A stretch of DNA of 64,000 nucleotides from Eudorina sp. 2006-703-Eu-15 (Eukaryota; Chlorophyta; Chlorophyceae; Chlamydomonadales; Volvocaceae). Made by a program: the position numbers and the translations under genes. Of the stretch, positions 48,582 to 60,299 are shown piece by piece. The DNA lies in contig BDSI01000092.1 of the NCBI GenBank assembly GCA_003117195.1, forward strand, positions 442,001 to 506,000. The letters are read 5' to 3'. Position 1 is the stretch's first letter, and every line of letters starts with the position of its first letter. The notes below the pieces were generated by a model. The model did not search any database and was not told the origin of the DNA. It saw only the letters and a list, made by a program, of their open reading frames with translations.

Positions 48582-51551
48582 CATGGGCAATCCTAGGGGG
48601 CGGGGCCCCCCGAACGCGCTTCGCGCTGGGGCCCCGCCCAACAACGCGACAAAAGCCTGGAAGCCTATTACACTGTAACGACACATATCAAAGGGTCAAG
48701 GCCACTGAACGCACCTTGGGAGCCGCTCCTGGGGCCGCTGGCTGAGCGCCGCTGAGAGCAGCGGCGGCAGCCTGGTTTGCCGCCCGACGCTGCTGCCGTG
48801 CCTGTCAAGAGATGAATGACACAATCATTCTTTGACGCTGCATCGGTTGCTGTCTCATGCGACCTCCAGGCGGCAGACAGAGAATGACGGAACGGTTTGT
48901 CCTGTTTGCATCGACGTTAATATGTGACACTGAAGCACCCGCCAAGCAGCCCATGAGTGCAGAGGACAACAGTTGACGAGTAGCGTCCTAACTGTGCGCC
49001 ATTTTCTTCCGGCCCACCTGGGATGAGCTGCCACCGCTGAGCAACTCATTCTCGTACGTGGAGGCAAATCCGGTTGCAATGATGGTCACGTGAAGCTCGC
49101 CGTCGTATTGGTCATCGACGACTGCGAGCGGAGCGGTCAATCGCAAAGCAACTTACGAATTTATATCAACACAAGAAAATGGCCTCCCCGAGGCTGATAT
49201 GCTGTACTCACCTGCGCCAAAAATGATGTTGCACGACGGATCCGCCAGGGCAGTGACTACCTCAGACACGCGGTTGACCTCCGCCAGGGTAAGGTCCCGG
49301 CCGCCGGTGATGTTGTACACGATGCCCGTGGCCTTCTCGATGCTGCGCTGGATCAGCGGTGCGGACGTGGCAGCGAGAGCGGCCTGCTCCGCACGGTCAG
49401 GGCCGCCCGGGGTGGTTGTTGCAGTGGACGCCGCGCCCACACCGAGCATGGCCGTCCCTGCAAGGCACGGCGCCGGGGACCAAGACGCAAGGCCAGGCTC
49501 ACGATAGTTTCCGTTATTCCCAATGTTTGAGAGCTGTCAGGATTACAAGGATGAAGGATCACAGCCCAGGTGCTCGCGTGTCCTGCCGCCTGTGCCTCCG
49601 TACCGCACAGGTGCTTGTGTGCCCTGCCTCGCGTGCGACCCCTCAAGCCACCTACCGCTGTTCGACATGATTGCTTTGACATCCGCGAAATCAACGTTGA
49701 TCAGGCCGGGCACGGTGATGATATCCGAAATGCCCTGCAAGATGCAAGACAGCGAGAGAGACATCGTGTCGATGAGTTGCCGGAAATGCTCAAGATGCCA
49801 GCGCGAAGGGGACAGAAAAACGGCAAACGCTGAAGCTCCTGATCATCGTGCGGCGTATGGCACATTTGCATAACTGCTGGGTTGCGTGGTGTTGCGTTCC
49901 GCCAATCCGTGTCACCACCCAACGCGCTGCGGACGCACCTGGACACCTTGCCGGAGGACGTCGTCAGCTAAGGCGAATGCATCTTGCAGGGCGGTGCTCG
50001 CGGAGGCAACGTCGAGCAGCCTGCAGCACCAACCGGGACCGCACAAACCGTGATGAGGCCCCACGGAGACCTGGGGTAAAGTTTGCATCGCAACTTGCAT
50101 GACACTGTGATGAGGTTACGGCCTTTGGCGCGCGACCATCGCATCTCAGTGGCTAGCGACCGACAGTGTCAACAATTTTGACTGTCGCGCAACCGACCTG
50201 TCGTTGGGAATCACGATGACGCTGTCCACCGCCGCGCGGAGGCCCTCGATGCCTTCTAGCGCCTGACCAGCACGCCGGCGGCCCTCGAAGTTGAACGGGT
50301 AAGTCACCACGCCTACCGTGAGGATGCCTGTGACAGTCCCGAACAGAACGTCAGTACGCACGACAATCGCAGTTGCATTGCGCGGGGGCAAGGAAGAATG
50401 ACAGGCACGCATCCAGGCCTGCGGCTTGAAAGCAGGCGGCCAACTCAAAGCGAGGGAAAACTTACCCATCTCCTTGGAAATACGCGCCACGACCGACGCA
50501 GCTCCGGTGCCCGTGCCGCCACCCATTCCCGCAGTAATGAACACCAAGTCAGCTCCCTGGAGGAGAAATTGCAACAGCAAGCGCGGTGGACTAATTTCAA
50601 TGACAGACGATGGTGTTGCTTCAGCACCCCGTGCACAGAGGGACGACCGTTGAACCCTTTCAGGTACCGCGCATGTCAAGGCCCACGCTTCTGCCAGGCG
50701 TGCGTCGCAAGCAGTTTACCTGCACCATGCGCCGAAGAGCATCCTCGCTTTCAAGGGCCGCCTGGCGACCCAGTTCCGGGTTGCCGCCACATCCCAGTCC
50801 CCGAGTAAGCTCCGTGCCGATCTGAACCTTGTTGAGAGCTTGATGGGCGGCAAGAGCCTGGGCATCTGTGTTGATCGCCCAGAACTCAACGCCCTGGGCG
50901 GAAAGTGGACGATGGGCGGTTGCATTAGTGAGGAAGGATGTGGCCCACGCAGACGCCGTGGCCATGCATGTCCCATTACATGCAGTCATGTCTAAGACCA
51001 CGATTTGTTGCACGTCGGTTGGCAAGACCCCAAGCTAGAGGTTGCAATTCTGCAGGCCTGTACCTGAAGGCCACTGCTGATCATGCGGTTGAGGGCATTG
51101 CCGCCACCGCCGCCCACGCCGATGACCTTGATGCGGGCGTCGCCTCCGAACGGCACGTACCTGCAGGAGGTATTGAACGCGGTACAGGGTCATCCCTATT
51201 ATCCGGCATGGAGCGCATTGTCTAAATAAAACGTAGATACTGGCCGAAACTTGCCCGGTGCTCGCCACGGTTGTGCTCTCACGGCCGCGGGCAGGCTTCG
51301 CCATATGCGTAAACGAACCGGAGCTTGCTCGCTGTGCGCTGTGCGTCGATGCTCCGCGAATCGAACAAGTATGCATGCCTGTAGTTGGCTGTACAGCTGT
51401 TGACCGCAGATGTGGCACAGTCGCGTTTGGGCAGCCGCTGCAAGCGGCGCGCCTGCTGACGACCGAACCCGTTGATAGCATGTTCAAGGTCAGACCCAAA
51501 CTGCAACATAGGGGAATTCAAACATAAACGAAATACGTTTGCTCCGAACAT
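47171..51551 (-). CDS. FTSZ: Plastid division protein FtsZ
   Basis: Eleven exons. Core: 51160-51064 ([20 protein letters not shown], ending SSGLQ), 50893-50720 ([20 protein letters not shown], then [13 protein letters not shown]), 50556-50466 (the tubulin/FtsZ GTP-binding loop in [20 protein letters not shown]), about 50327-50197 ([12 protein letters not shown] to VIVIPNDR), about 50020-49938, about 49737-49663 ([19 protein letters not shown]), 49459-49211 ([20 protein letters not shown] to SCNIIFGA), about 49121-49019 ([13 protein letters not shown]), about 48802-48715, and 47311-47171 (ends [11 protein letters not shown]). FtsZ is a GTPase that polymerises into the ring constricting the chloroplast. 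The N-terminal exon ends at 51283 before GTGAGA, the only phase that fits. Candidate starts are 51551 and 51509; a more transit-like frame (ATG at 51481) does not join in phase. The C-terminal end lacks the usual P-x-FL motif, which favours an FtsZ1-like member; this assignment is tentative. Confidence 0.9.
48540..48578. repeat. (CA)n microsatellite in FtsZ intron
   Basis: About 19 uninterrupted CA units in the last FtsZ intron (47312-48714). Confidence 0.95.
48598..48639. repeat. GC-rich perfect inverted repeat in FtsZ intron
   Basis: Perfect 12-bp arms (48598-48609 GGGCGGGGCCCC, 48628-48639 its reverse complement) flank an 18-base spacer that itself holds a small GCGCTTCGCGC palindrome. 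The core GGGCGGGGCCCC recurs near 47669 in the same intron. Confidence 0.8.
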
Positions 51552-53994
51552 TGATGCTGGACATCCAAATCGAGCCCGCGCATATGATGTTGGCAAAGAA
51601 ACAACTTGTTCCACCCAGGGGCAGCATTTAAGCGCGTGAGTTAGTTCGTATGTCAATATAAGTTGTAATTAGCACCGACGGACAAGTTTGCAAATTTGCC
51701 CCACCTTGTCGGAGTCGCAAGAGAAAACTACCTCTTATGTCCGTGCCGGACTAACTTTGCCGGGTTTGGTCAAGACGCGCTCAACGGCGTTGGTCACTAG
51801 CGATGTGCATGATCAGGTGGGTGGAATTATTTCACTCGACGAGAGCTCGAAAATCCCGCCAAAAAGCTCTCCGAAACCAGCATCGCGACCATATGATCAA
51901 CTGTCTCTGACAATTTAATAAAGTATAGGATCAGGTTAATTTTTTGTGTTGCGGACGCCTATAACCGTGGGGTGATTTGTTGGAGTGGTAACAGAGCTGT
52001 GGGTGTGAACCTTGGAAAGGTTTGGATCTTCCTGTCGAGGAGTCGCATAACATGACAGCTACATTAAGGAGATAAAGATAGGAGATAAACGATCTAAGGC
52101 AACATGGTTGGCATGTGAAAAGCCAAACTCGCGAACAGATGAGGGGCTGCACGCTGCAACCCGCCATAAGAGTAAAACTGTTAAGCGCGTCGTTCGTCTC
52201 GTTTGACGGCACGATACGTTATTCTCAAACGTCAGTTAAAACTTTCCGCAGTTAGGCGACAAGGCGGTCTGGGTCGACCTGCTGGCATGTTGCACTGCGA
52301 GGCTGTGGCATGGGACCAAATTTGCGACGCTATCGTCATTGTTGGAGCTGTAAATGGTCCGGGGAGCAGTCATCCAGCTCGCGGGGCCTGTGGCGGTTTC
52401 CATGACAGTTTCGTACACAGCAGTGCATTGACGTGCCTTGCGTGCCGTGGGACTGTGCCTATCACACCATCTGGCACCTGCAATAAACCCTGGGCAGCCG
52501 ATCAGCCGCGCATGGTATGGTGTACACGAACTATCTGGAATGCAGGGAGCACACCTCGAAAGGATTGCATCACGTAATGGTGTACACGGTTGGACCCAGT
52601 CTGGTCATGGGTGACAGCATTCGCTTCCTGACTGAACAATGAAAAAAAGCCGTACAGCATCTTGTACCACAAGTCGTTCTAAACGCCCATCCCCCTCGGC
52701 AGCAATACCAGGGAGTCGAACCGTCCCTGGAATCCGGCAAACGGCGACAGCCAAAGGTAAAAGTCCACTCGATTAGGCGTCCCTACTACCATGCTGAAAG
52801 CCGCAGCTCCCTCCTCGGCAACGACCCACAGTCTCCATCGGGTCCCGGGGTCCCTACCAAGTCCATCTCCCTGAGCTACGGCCCACCGGCGCTGATAATG
52901 GTGCATGACTGGCCACTGGTATGGTGCGGACATGGTGGCCACGTTCGTGTCTTCAAACGTTGCTCGAGGCCCGTGCAGGTGGCACGTGAAGCGCTTCCGC
53001 CGGAGAGCGCCGTCGCAGCGCAGTTGGGCTAATGGACTTCTGACACGTCCGGTAGAATCTGTGTCACAAATGTGCCAACGACAGGCCCCACGGAGACGCA
53101 TGGAAACGTTCGAGCTGCACATCATCAATTTTCGCCCTCGTGGAAGCAGAAAGCAACACACCAATGAACCCAATACCAACACACGGTTGCTCATTCCCTC
53201 CCGCGGCTGTGCTGCCTGCGCAAGTGCCGCACCGTAACGCGGCCGGTCCCCACACCACCATACATGCTACAAGTGAATTTAGTATCTACAAGTGAATTTA
53301 GTATGTCGGGGACCCTGCCGGCGGAACCCTCGCGCGCCCAGCGCCGGAGCGCGCACCGCGTATCTCTTATGATTGCACGTAGCCAAGAGCGACATACGTT
53401 TGCCCGCCGCAACAAAATGCTGCACGACTGAGCTGCACACAGAACGCGCGAGACACCGCGGCCCGTCACGCCACCCAAGCATAACCTGCACCGCGAACAC
53501 AACCAAGCTGCACAACCAGCAGTATATGCCCAACGCATGCCTTTTCTTCAGCATCCATCAACCCTCGGTTCCATGAATTTACTCCAGAAGCCTATCCAAT
53601 AACATTTCCTCCGCTTCAGGTTAAACCCCCCCAATGAATGTCGCACACTTCGTGCTGGCAAAATAAGCATGTACGATGTCCAGACAGACCGTTATGCGTG
53701 CGTGACATTTGATCAGCCCACTCGCGGACGCATCACAGTTGATGGTAAGAACGACAGCACTCAAACGACAGGGACGCAGTCATGGGGACGCACCGCGCCC
53801 GCGCCTTATATCTTTAGGTCACACTGTGCCCATGACATCCTGCGCGACTCAGGCACAGGTGTGATTTCCCCGCTTGCCGTTCACGCACAACACTCCCACT
53901 GGTATGTAGCACGGCGCGTGCCGGGATTGCGGCCCATTGCAAAATGCCAATCATAGACTCCCTCCACGAAACCCAATCCGGAGCCAAACGTCGC
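51552..53994. other. Intergenic region, no recognised gene
   Basis: Lies between the FtsZ 5' end and the pherophorin stop. A purine-rich patch lies at about 52060-52100 and a tandem duplication at about 53267-53304. The open frames at 52679-53554 overlap on both strands and show no domain. Confidence 0.45.
53267..53304. repeat. Short tandem duplication
   Basis: CTACAAGTGAATTTAGTAT occurs twice in direct succession, in AT-rich contrast to its surroundings. Confidence 0.8.
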
Positions 53995-56900
53995 TTACAC
54001 CGGAAACGTGTCGGATGGACAGCATGCGTCATTGAAAAAGATATTCACCTTGCACGTGTTACCCATGCAGAACTTTTGCACGCTGCCCGGCGGCATCTCT
54101 AGGCAGACCTTGCCCAGCCCTCTTCCATTTGAGGCCCACTTCGATAACGTGGCTGCAGTCCAGGGCTTCACCGTGTTTACTGGCACGTACACGAGCTTCG
54201 GAAGCCGCTGGCCGTTAACGTCTGACTGCCAGTAGCCCCTCTCATCATTGTTGGACTTCAGTACGACGTATGCCATATCCGACATCACCGAAGCGTCGGC
54301 TGTGATTGCCAATCCCCGCACCACGGGTTCCTGCTCTACGTTGCAGTCCTGCACATACACACACGGGCAGCGGATCGTGCGGAAGGGAGGGGCTCACGGA
54401 CGTCAATACGGTATGTTTCCGTCGGCGCCATGGCACAGCCGCTTCACTTGGTTTGCGTCCCATGTGTTGCGCGCGCCACGGTCCGAATCTGTTGCGCGAG
54501 TGCAGAGCCTTAGTGCTGGACCCCACACACGTCGAAATGGTGCCGCTTGGCACTGCACATTGCCGGAACTGACGTGGCAGCGCCATCGGCTGCTGCCCAC
54601 AGTAGGTGCAAGCGCGCAAGACGTATTGCGTCATGGGCCCGACCGAGTCATGCTCCGAAACCCACATTGCGTTTTGGCCTATGCTGCGCACTTTGGTGCA
54701 CACTCCCAGCTGCTTCAATGACTTACGTTCGAAGTCGTGGCATCCGGCACTGTTGAGGCCCCGACCTGGAAGCACGTGACCCAAAGCCTCAGGCCAAGGA
54801 CACTGAAGGACTCCTCCTGGGCAGTGCATGAAAGAGGTGAAGGCGCCAGTTGGTAAGTGACCGGCTCGGTGGGACGGCGAGGGTGGACACAGGAAAACAG
54901 TTCGGCCGTCAAGCGCAGCCTGTTGCCCTGGCCAAGTGCCCGCAGGCCATGACACGTGCAGTAACGGAGGTGGCACTCGAGCATTGCAAAACATCACGCA
55001 CGGCCAGCAGCCAGGTTGCGCAGGTTGAGAGGCCTGAAATGAGTGCGGGCCCGTCCAGCCATGAACACAGCCGCCACAGCCTCCAGCAAATTCGCATGGC
55101 AGCCACGGGCGAGGTTACTCACAGTGACGTTCACGAGACGGAACGGCGTCTTCGCGCTGCCCACTCGGGCGGCGCAGGACAGACTCGGGACCGGCGGCGG
55201 AGGCGGCGGAGACGCCGGGGCGAGACAGGAATCCGATATTCGTGATAACACCGGACAGCCCGCACTGCCCGAAAGGGAAACTGTCATGCGGTTGGCCGCA
55301 CAAGTCCGCTGCAGCACGTTCACGTTGGCCAGCTGCTGCACCACCAGCGGCATAAACAGTGAAACGAGCTCGTTCGGGTCTCCACTTCCGATGGCCGCAG
55401 GTGCAAACGGTGTGCACAACACCCCGTTGAGGTTGTTGTTGCAGTTCCACTGCAAGAACATGAACGGGTATTTCTGCGGCAGTGGGTTCACAGTGCTGGC
55501 CAGCTGTGCAGCGGCGAGCAGGGTCGCGCAGAAACCCGAGTTGACCTCCGCGGACTGCACGGTGATGCACAGCTGGCAGGAGGGCGGCGGCGGTGGTGCA
55601 GGGGTGCGTGGCGGCGGGGACGGCGGCGGGGGCGGGGGCGGGGAAGGGTTCGGAGGCGGCGGCGGGCGTGGAGCAGGCAGGGGTGGCAAGGGCGGCGGGG
55701 GCGGCGGCGGGGGTGGTGGGGGCGCTGCGGGGGGTGGCGGCGGTCTCGTGACGAATATGGCGCAATCCTGGTTGCCGTTCCCCAGTTGAGTGGCGCACTC
55801 GCTGTTGTTGCGACCAGTCAGTGTTGCCCACATCCGATAACCGGACAGAGCAGCACAGCCGGTTCTGTTATTGATGACGGTCGCATCCAGAATAAACCTC
55901 TGGATAATGTCATTCATCGTCCGATCAATAATTTGCCTGCTCAATGGAAAGTCACCCTGCGCGCCGTCATCAATGCTGCCACAGACGCTCAAGGACGATT
56001 CAAAGGTGCCGCGGTCCACCTCTGCGAGACCGCCGCAAGTCGTCACAGTGCCGTCTCGGAAAACATCGGTGAGCACCGAAGAGACGTTGTCTGCGATGCG
56101 CGCGCACAGGGTCGCGTTGAAGAACAGGGACCAGGGGTCACTGGCAGGCGTCACTGCCCGGATCTTGATGGTCACACAAGTTCTGCAAGTCGGTGGCGGG
56201 CTGGGCGGCTGCGGTGGTGTCGGAGTCGGACTGGGCGGGCTTGGAGGTGGTGCGGGAGCACGAGGGGGACGCGGGGGCTGAGGGGGGAGAGGCGGTGACG
56301 GTGGAAGCGATGGTGGCGGTGGCAAGGGACTGGGTGGCTGGCGCGGCCGAGGTGGCGGGCGCGGCCGTGGTGGCGGGGCGGGAGACACTGGTTGCGGTGG
56401 GTCAGAAGGCGAGCAATTGTATGTCCTTCCAGTAAGGTTGCCTGGGAAACCAGGACCCACACAGGCTGCAGCATTACCAAAGTCGAAAAACCCACGAGTT
56501 GAGAACTGAAAACCGCGAGCTTGGTAGCCACATGCGGATCCGTCAGCTTGCACCTGCTTCAGCCAACCAATGGCGGTGTCGGTACTGCTCGGTCCGGAGT
56601 TGCTCACGAGCTGCGCGCCCATTTCTCCACCATCAATAAGATTTCTGCGCATTACGCCAAACCCGTTGCCAGCATTGCTTTGGACTCCAAAGGTGCCGCA
56701 GACACGCACGAATTGTACAGCGCCTGCTGAAGTCGCGTCACGGCCAACATCCTTGTCACTGCCATCCCTCGCTGTACTGTTGCACCCGTCCAAACGGAAT
56801 GGCTCGTATAAGTCCACGCTGTTGCTCAGCAGAACTGCATTCGTCAAAACCGACAGCCGCGAAGACGCTGTCGAACAGTCCAGGAGGAAGGGACGCATGT

Positions 56901-57746
56901 CATTGCCTGGTGGCAGCTGCGGCGCCCGGATGTTGACTTGGATACAATAGCGGCAGGCTGCCGGCGGCCGAGGCGGCCGCGGAGGGCTGGGAGGCGGCCG
57001 CGGCGGCCATGGAGGGCTGGGATTGCTTGGAAGCGTTGGCGGCGGTGGACTCATGGGAGGAGACGGCAGCAGGGGACCCGAGGGCGGAGACGGCCACGGG
57101 GGCGGACTCTGCGGCGGAAATCCCGCAAAAGCTTGGTAGCACGCGCCGGTTGAGTCAATTAAGCCCACGGAACAGTTTGCCTGCTCTGAAGAATTCCTCC
57201 GAACCTCGCAGGGAGCCGCCCCCACGAGGCAGGTCGGATCTGCCAGGTTTAGGCACAGTTGTGCACCTTTGACGGGGGCCCGTCGAAGACCCAGGCCCTG
57301 CAGCTGTAGCACCGGCGCCGCCGCCCTCCCCGCGGCCGAATGACACCCAATGAAGGTTGCATTCAGGTTTACCAGCGCGCTGCCCGTGCTAAGCGTTGCG
57401 GACTTCAGCCTGCGGCCGCTGCAACAGGCGGATCCTGCGGTCCGGGATGGGAGACCGCAGCTGAGCGGCCGACAAGACGTGTACGGCAGGACTTGCGGCA
57501 CCTCCGAAGAGCTTACCTAGGGTAATGTTCACGCTGTCCAAGGTTTTACAGCGGATTGTTGTTAATAAACCGTTTTGCGCCAGCCGACAATCGCTTGGCG
57601 CACTTGATACAGCGGAAGTGGAGTAGATTGTCATGCAGAAGCTGCTCCGGCCGCGAAATGAAAATTTCGGACTAATATAATAATCACCGGCAGATGAGTT
57701 GCATCTCGGCACCTCGGCCCAAGCAGACGTAAGCAAGGCCAGGCAC
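53995..57746 (-). CDS. Pherophorin-type multi-module hydroxyproline-rich glycoprotein (5' end incomplete)
   Basis: Exons 57746-57517, 57434-55123, 54765-54727 (39 bases) and 54348-53995 join in phase; an upstream exon must supply the ATG. The visible start is hydrophobic (CLALLTSAWAEVPRC), the end of a signal peptide. Cys-rich globular modules alternate with Pro/Ser linkers of PPSPPPP type. Three modules open with C-x-x-C right after a Pro block: CRYCIQVNIRAPQLP, CRTCVTIKIRAVTPA and CQLCITVQSAEVNSG. Further Cys-containing segments lie at the N terminus (NLNATFIGCHSAAG) and at the C terminus, ending KVNIFFNDACCPSDTF, the usual pherophorin ending. Potential N-glycosylation sites (NSS, NRT, NNS, NLT) are frequent. 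Known of the family (DUF3707): secreted, hydroxyproline-arabinosylated proteins that build the volvocine cell wall and extracellular matrix. At least 977 residues. The 39-base exon is inferred from phase; nearby borders could be used instead. Confidence 0.88.
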
Positions 57747-59551
57747 CTAACAGGGAGTGAGAGCGAATTCTCTTACGGATAAATGCTGCAGTATATCAAT
57801 GAGCGCAGATATTTAATCTATAGCCAATTAAACGCACCACGTCAGTAGATTAGCTAGCTTGAAAGCAACAACATATGGCGTGCGCCAACCCTGTCGCTCA
57901 TTGTCTTGCGGTGATTTCATCGGGCCTAACAAAAGTACAGAGTTATGAAAATTTGCTCAAGCTGCGCTTCCTTGCTTTAGGTCAATCTCGTACTGTGTGA
58001 CATTGATGCAGAGCACTACTGCCGAGCCTACGACACACACATATGTAAGTGGACTTTCAAAATTAGGTTTGCAGCTGTGCTATGTCTTCCGGTGGCGTTC
58101 GTACAAGTGTGCTGTACAACATGTTGCAACGCATCATTAACTGTGCGAACGCGGATTAATGTTCGACATTATAAGAACCAAAATGATGATAGTAATTGAT
58201 TGTGTAAAAATTTTCTTCAAGTGCATCACGAAAAACGGCAACTTTTTGGCGCTTTTTTTCTTTCTAACATGGAAAGGTTCACGTTTCTCGACTCGCAGCC
58301 CTTATCAGTTGGCGGTTTCTTTATTTTTTATCCAGCCAAGTCTTAACTTAAATTATTGGTTTGTGCTTGGTCCCGTTATACAAGTAGACCGCGCGGCTTT
58401 GGAACTGTTGGAGCTGGCGATCTCAATCGCTTGTGCCAAGGGTACCACCAAGGGTACCCTGCGTGCGCTCTTTTATATTGTGATTTTACGACCCAGGCTG
58501 GCAGACTGATGTTATGTTATACATCCTACGCGTGTGCTGGGCAATAGACCTATCATATATTATATATGCTATGCATATGCTGGGCAAGCAATGTATTCTT
58601 ATCAAATTGACGAGTGCGTGGTTCGTCATTATCAACTGGTTGTGCGCGTGGGGTAATGCCAATGACATGCATACTTAATAATCTGCCGATTTTCGCCTCC
58701 GACGTCCTCCGACGACCCCGAGCCGCAGCGAGCCGTCACCGTCTTATAGTTGCCCGTTCATGCCAACCTGCAAATGCCATAAATTTTACCAAAATGCTGG
58801 GAAACTGCGGAGGATCGCGAGATGGGCACGGATGCGCAGCACTAGAGGGGAAGTATCGACCGGTAGCGGGTTTGGCGCAGGGTGACGCTTTGTGTAACAC
58901 GGCGCGCGGCAGTAGCCGTACAACATGTAAGCTTTGAAACACTGTTGCATAGCATCTTGAGTGTAGCACCTGCCAGCTAAAGGCAAGTTGAAGTTGAAAT
59001 CGGTCATCGTGATGCTGCTGCAATTAAATTATTACCATGCACAATTCTATTGTAAGACGGTACCTAACTGATTGTACTCATTGCGCTTGTCGGAGTACCG
59101 AACAACAAGCAACTATCAGAGTCCTGAAACAAGGTGTCGAGGGACACAACCTTACAGTGGTGTGTATGATCCGAGACAGTGCGTGGCTCACATCATAATT
59201 TCAGTATCATAGGTCATTATCTCCGATGGACAACCCTGAGGCCGAAGCCCAGGCGACAGCCCCGAGACAGCCATCTGCGTCATCCGACCGCGCTTCAACC
59301 AGTTTTGAACCAAACGGTCAAGCACACGGACATTCCGATGCTCAAATGTTTCTTATCACAGATTCATATTGTGCAAGTTCGTTCTAGTGGTTCTCCGGAC
59401 TCTGCGTGTCGATCAGCGGCGTTGAGCCCAGCTGAGCCGGCTGAGGTGATTCCACAAAAGCAAGCACAGGATGGCACTATTCGGCGTAAAATATTGTCAC
59501 CGTAGCTTTAACCTTTGGTTAAGCGGAGGGAAGTCATCTTCGGACTTTGTG

Positions 59552-59596
59552 AGTGAGTGAGTGAGTGAGTGAGTGAGTGAGTGAGTGAGTGAGTGC
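59552..59596. repeat. (GTGA)n microsatellite
   Basis: About eleven uninterrupted GTGA/GAGT units. Confidence 0.95.
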
Positions 59597-59654
59597 GTAA
59601 CGCATCGCATGCACCGCACGAGCACTACAAGCAGGGGTTACGCTGTACACGAAA

Positions 59655-59800
59655 CCGAAATGGAAATCAAATAGAGATGAAATGCAAATAAATGGACATG
59701 TAAATTGAGATGGAAATGGAAAAGGAATTGCGAAAGTGGAGAAATAGATTCGCGACTGTAAATCGCAACAGTAAATGGACCGGAAATGACTTTCTAATTG
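59655..59800. repeat. Degenerate GAAATG-type repeat
   Basis: An A/G-rich stretch of imperfect units of about 6 bases (GAAATG, GAGATG, GTAAAT and similar), strongly strand-asymmetric. It looks like an old, decayed simple repeat. Confidence 0.6.
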
Positions 59801-60074
59801 TAGTAGAGACAGAAATTTGAAATATAATTGGCATAAAGATTCCTATGGTGAGCAATGAGCGGACCAGCGTTACAGTCATTGTCTTGAGCGGCCGAGCGGG
59901 AACCGACTTGAAGCGCACGAACGGAATTCAGGCTGGTTCGCGTCTTCTGGAAAGGTATTTGTGCTTGTTAAGCGCGCGTGAACGACAAGAACGGATCGTC
60001 CCTCTGCCGCTGGAATTGAGCGGCGAATTCGACGGTATTGAAGCGCACCAAGGTGCGTGTGCGGTGAGATGTCC

Positions 60075-60298
60075 GGCACGACCGAGGGTGGGTGAGCAAA
60101 GCGAATCGGGCACGCAACCGCCGGGCACGACCGAGGGTCGTTCGCGTCGCTCACCCACCCGAGGGAGTGGTCAGGGGGAACACTGCATTGCAGCAATGCA
60201 CCACAACCGTCAGGATGTTCTGGATATCGCCTCCACACAACATATACTCGACTATTCTCCAATCGGGCACGATGGACGGTGGGTGAGCGAGGCAAACT
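60075..60298. repeat. Short inverted/direct repeat element
   Basis: The motif GGCACGACCGAGGGT occurs at about 60077 and 60124. GGGTGGGTGAGCAAAGCGAA (from about 60087) is matched by a near-perfect inverted copy at about 60141-60160, and a third related copy (GGTGGGTGAGCGAGGC) lies at about 60277. It may be a small palindromic transposable element or its remnant. Confidence 0.6.
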
Positions 60299-60299
60299 A

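Noticed and set aside
51035..51499. [14 protein letters not shown]... as the FtsZ transit peptide (ATG at 51481)
   Set aside because: It looks like a transit peptide, but no donor in that frame joins the 51160 exon in phase. The frame ending before GTGAGA at 51283 does. Noted as uncertain, not called.
55043..55789. Plus-strand Gly-rich protein (long GGGG runs)
   Set aside because: It is the antisense of the Pro-rich linkers of the pherophorin; poly-Gly is what poly-Pro codons read backwards.
58159..58509. 116-codon AT-rich plus-strand frame with hydrophobic stretches
   Set aside because: Its composition is that of AT-rich intergenic DNA (Phe/Ile/Lys codons), with no domain and no splice context.
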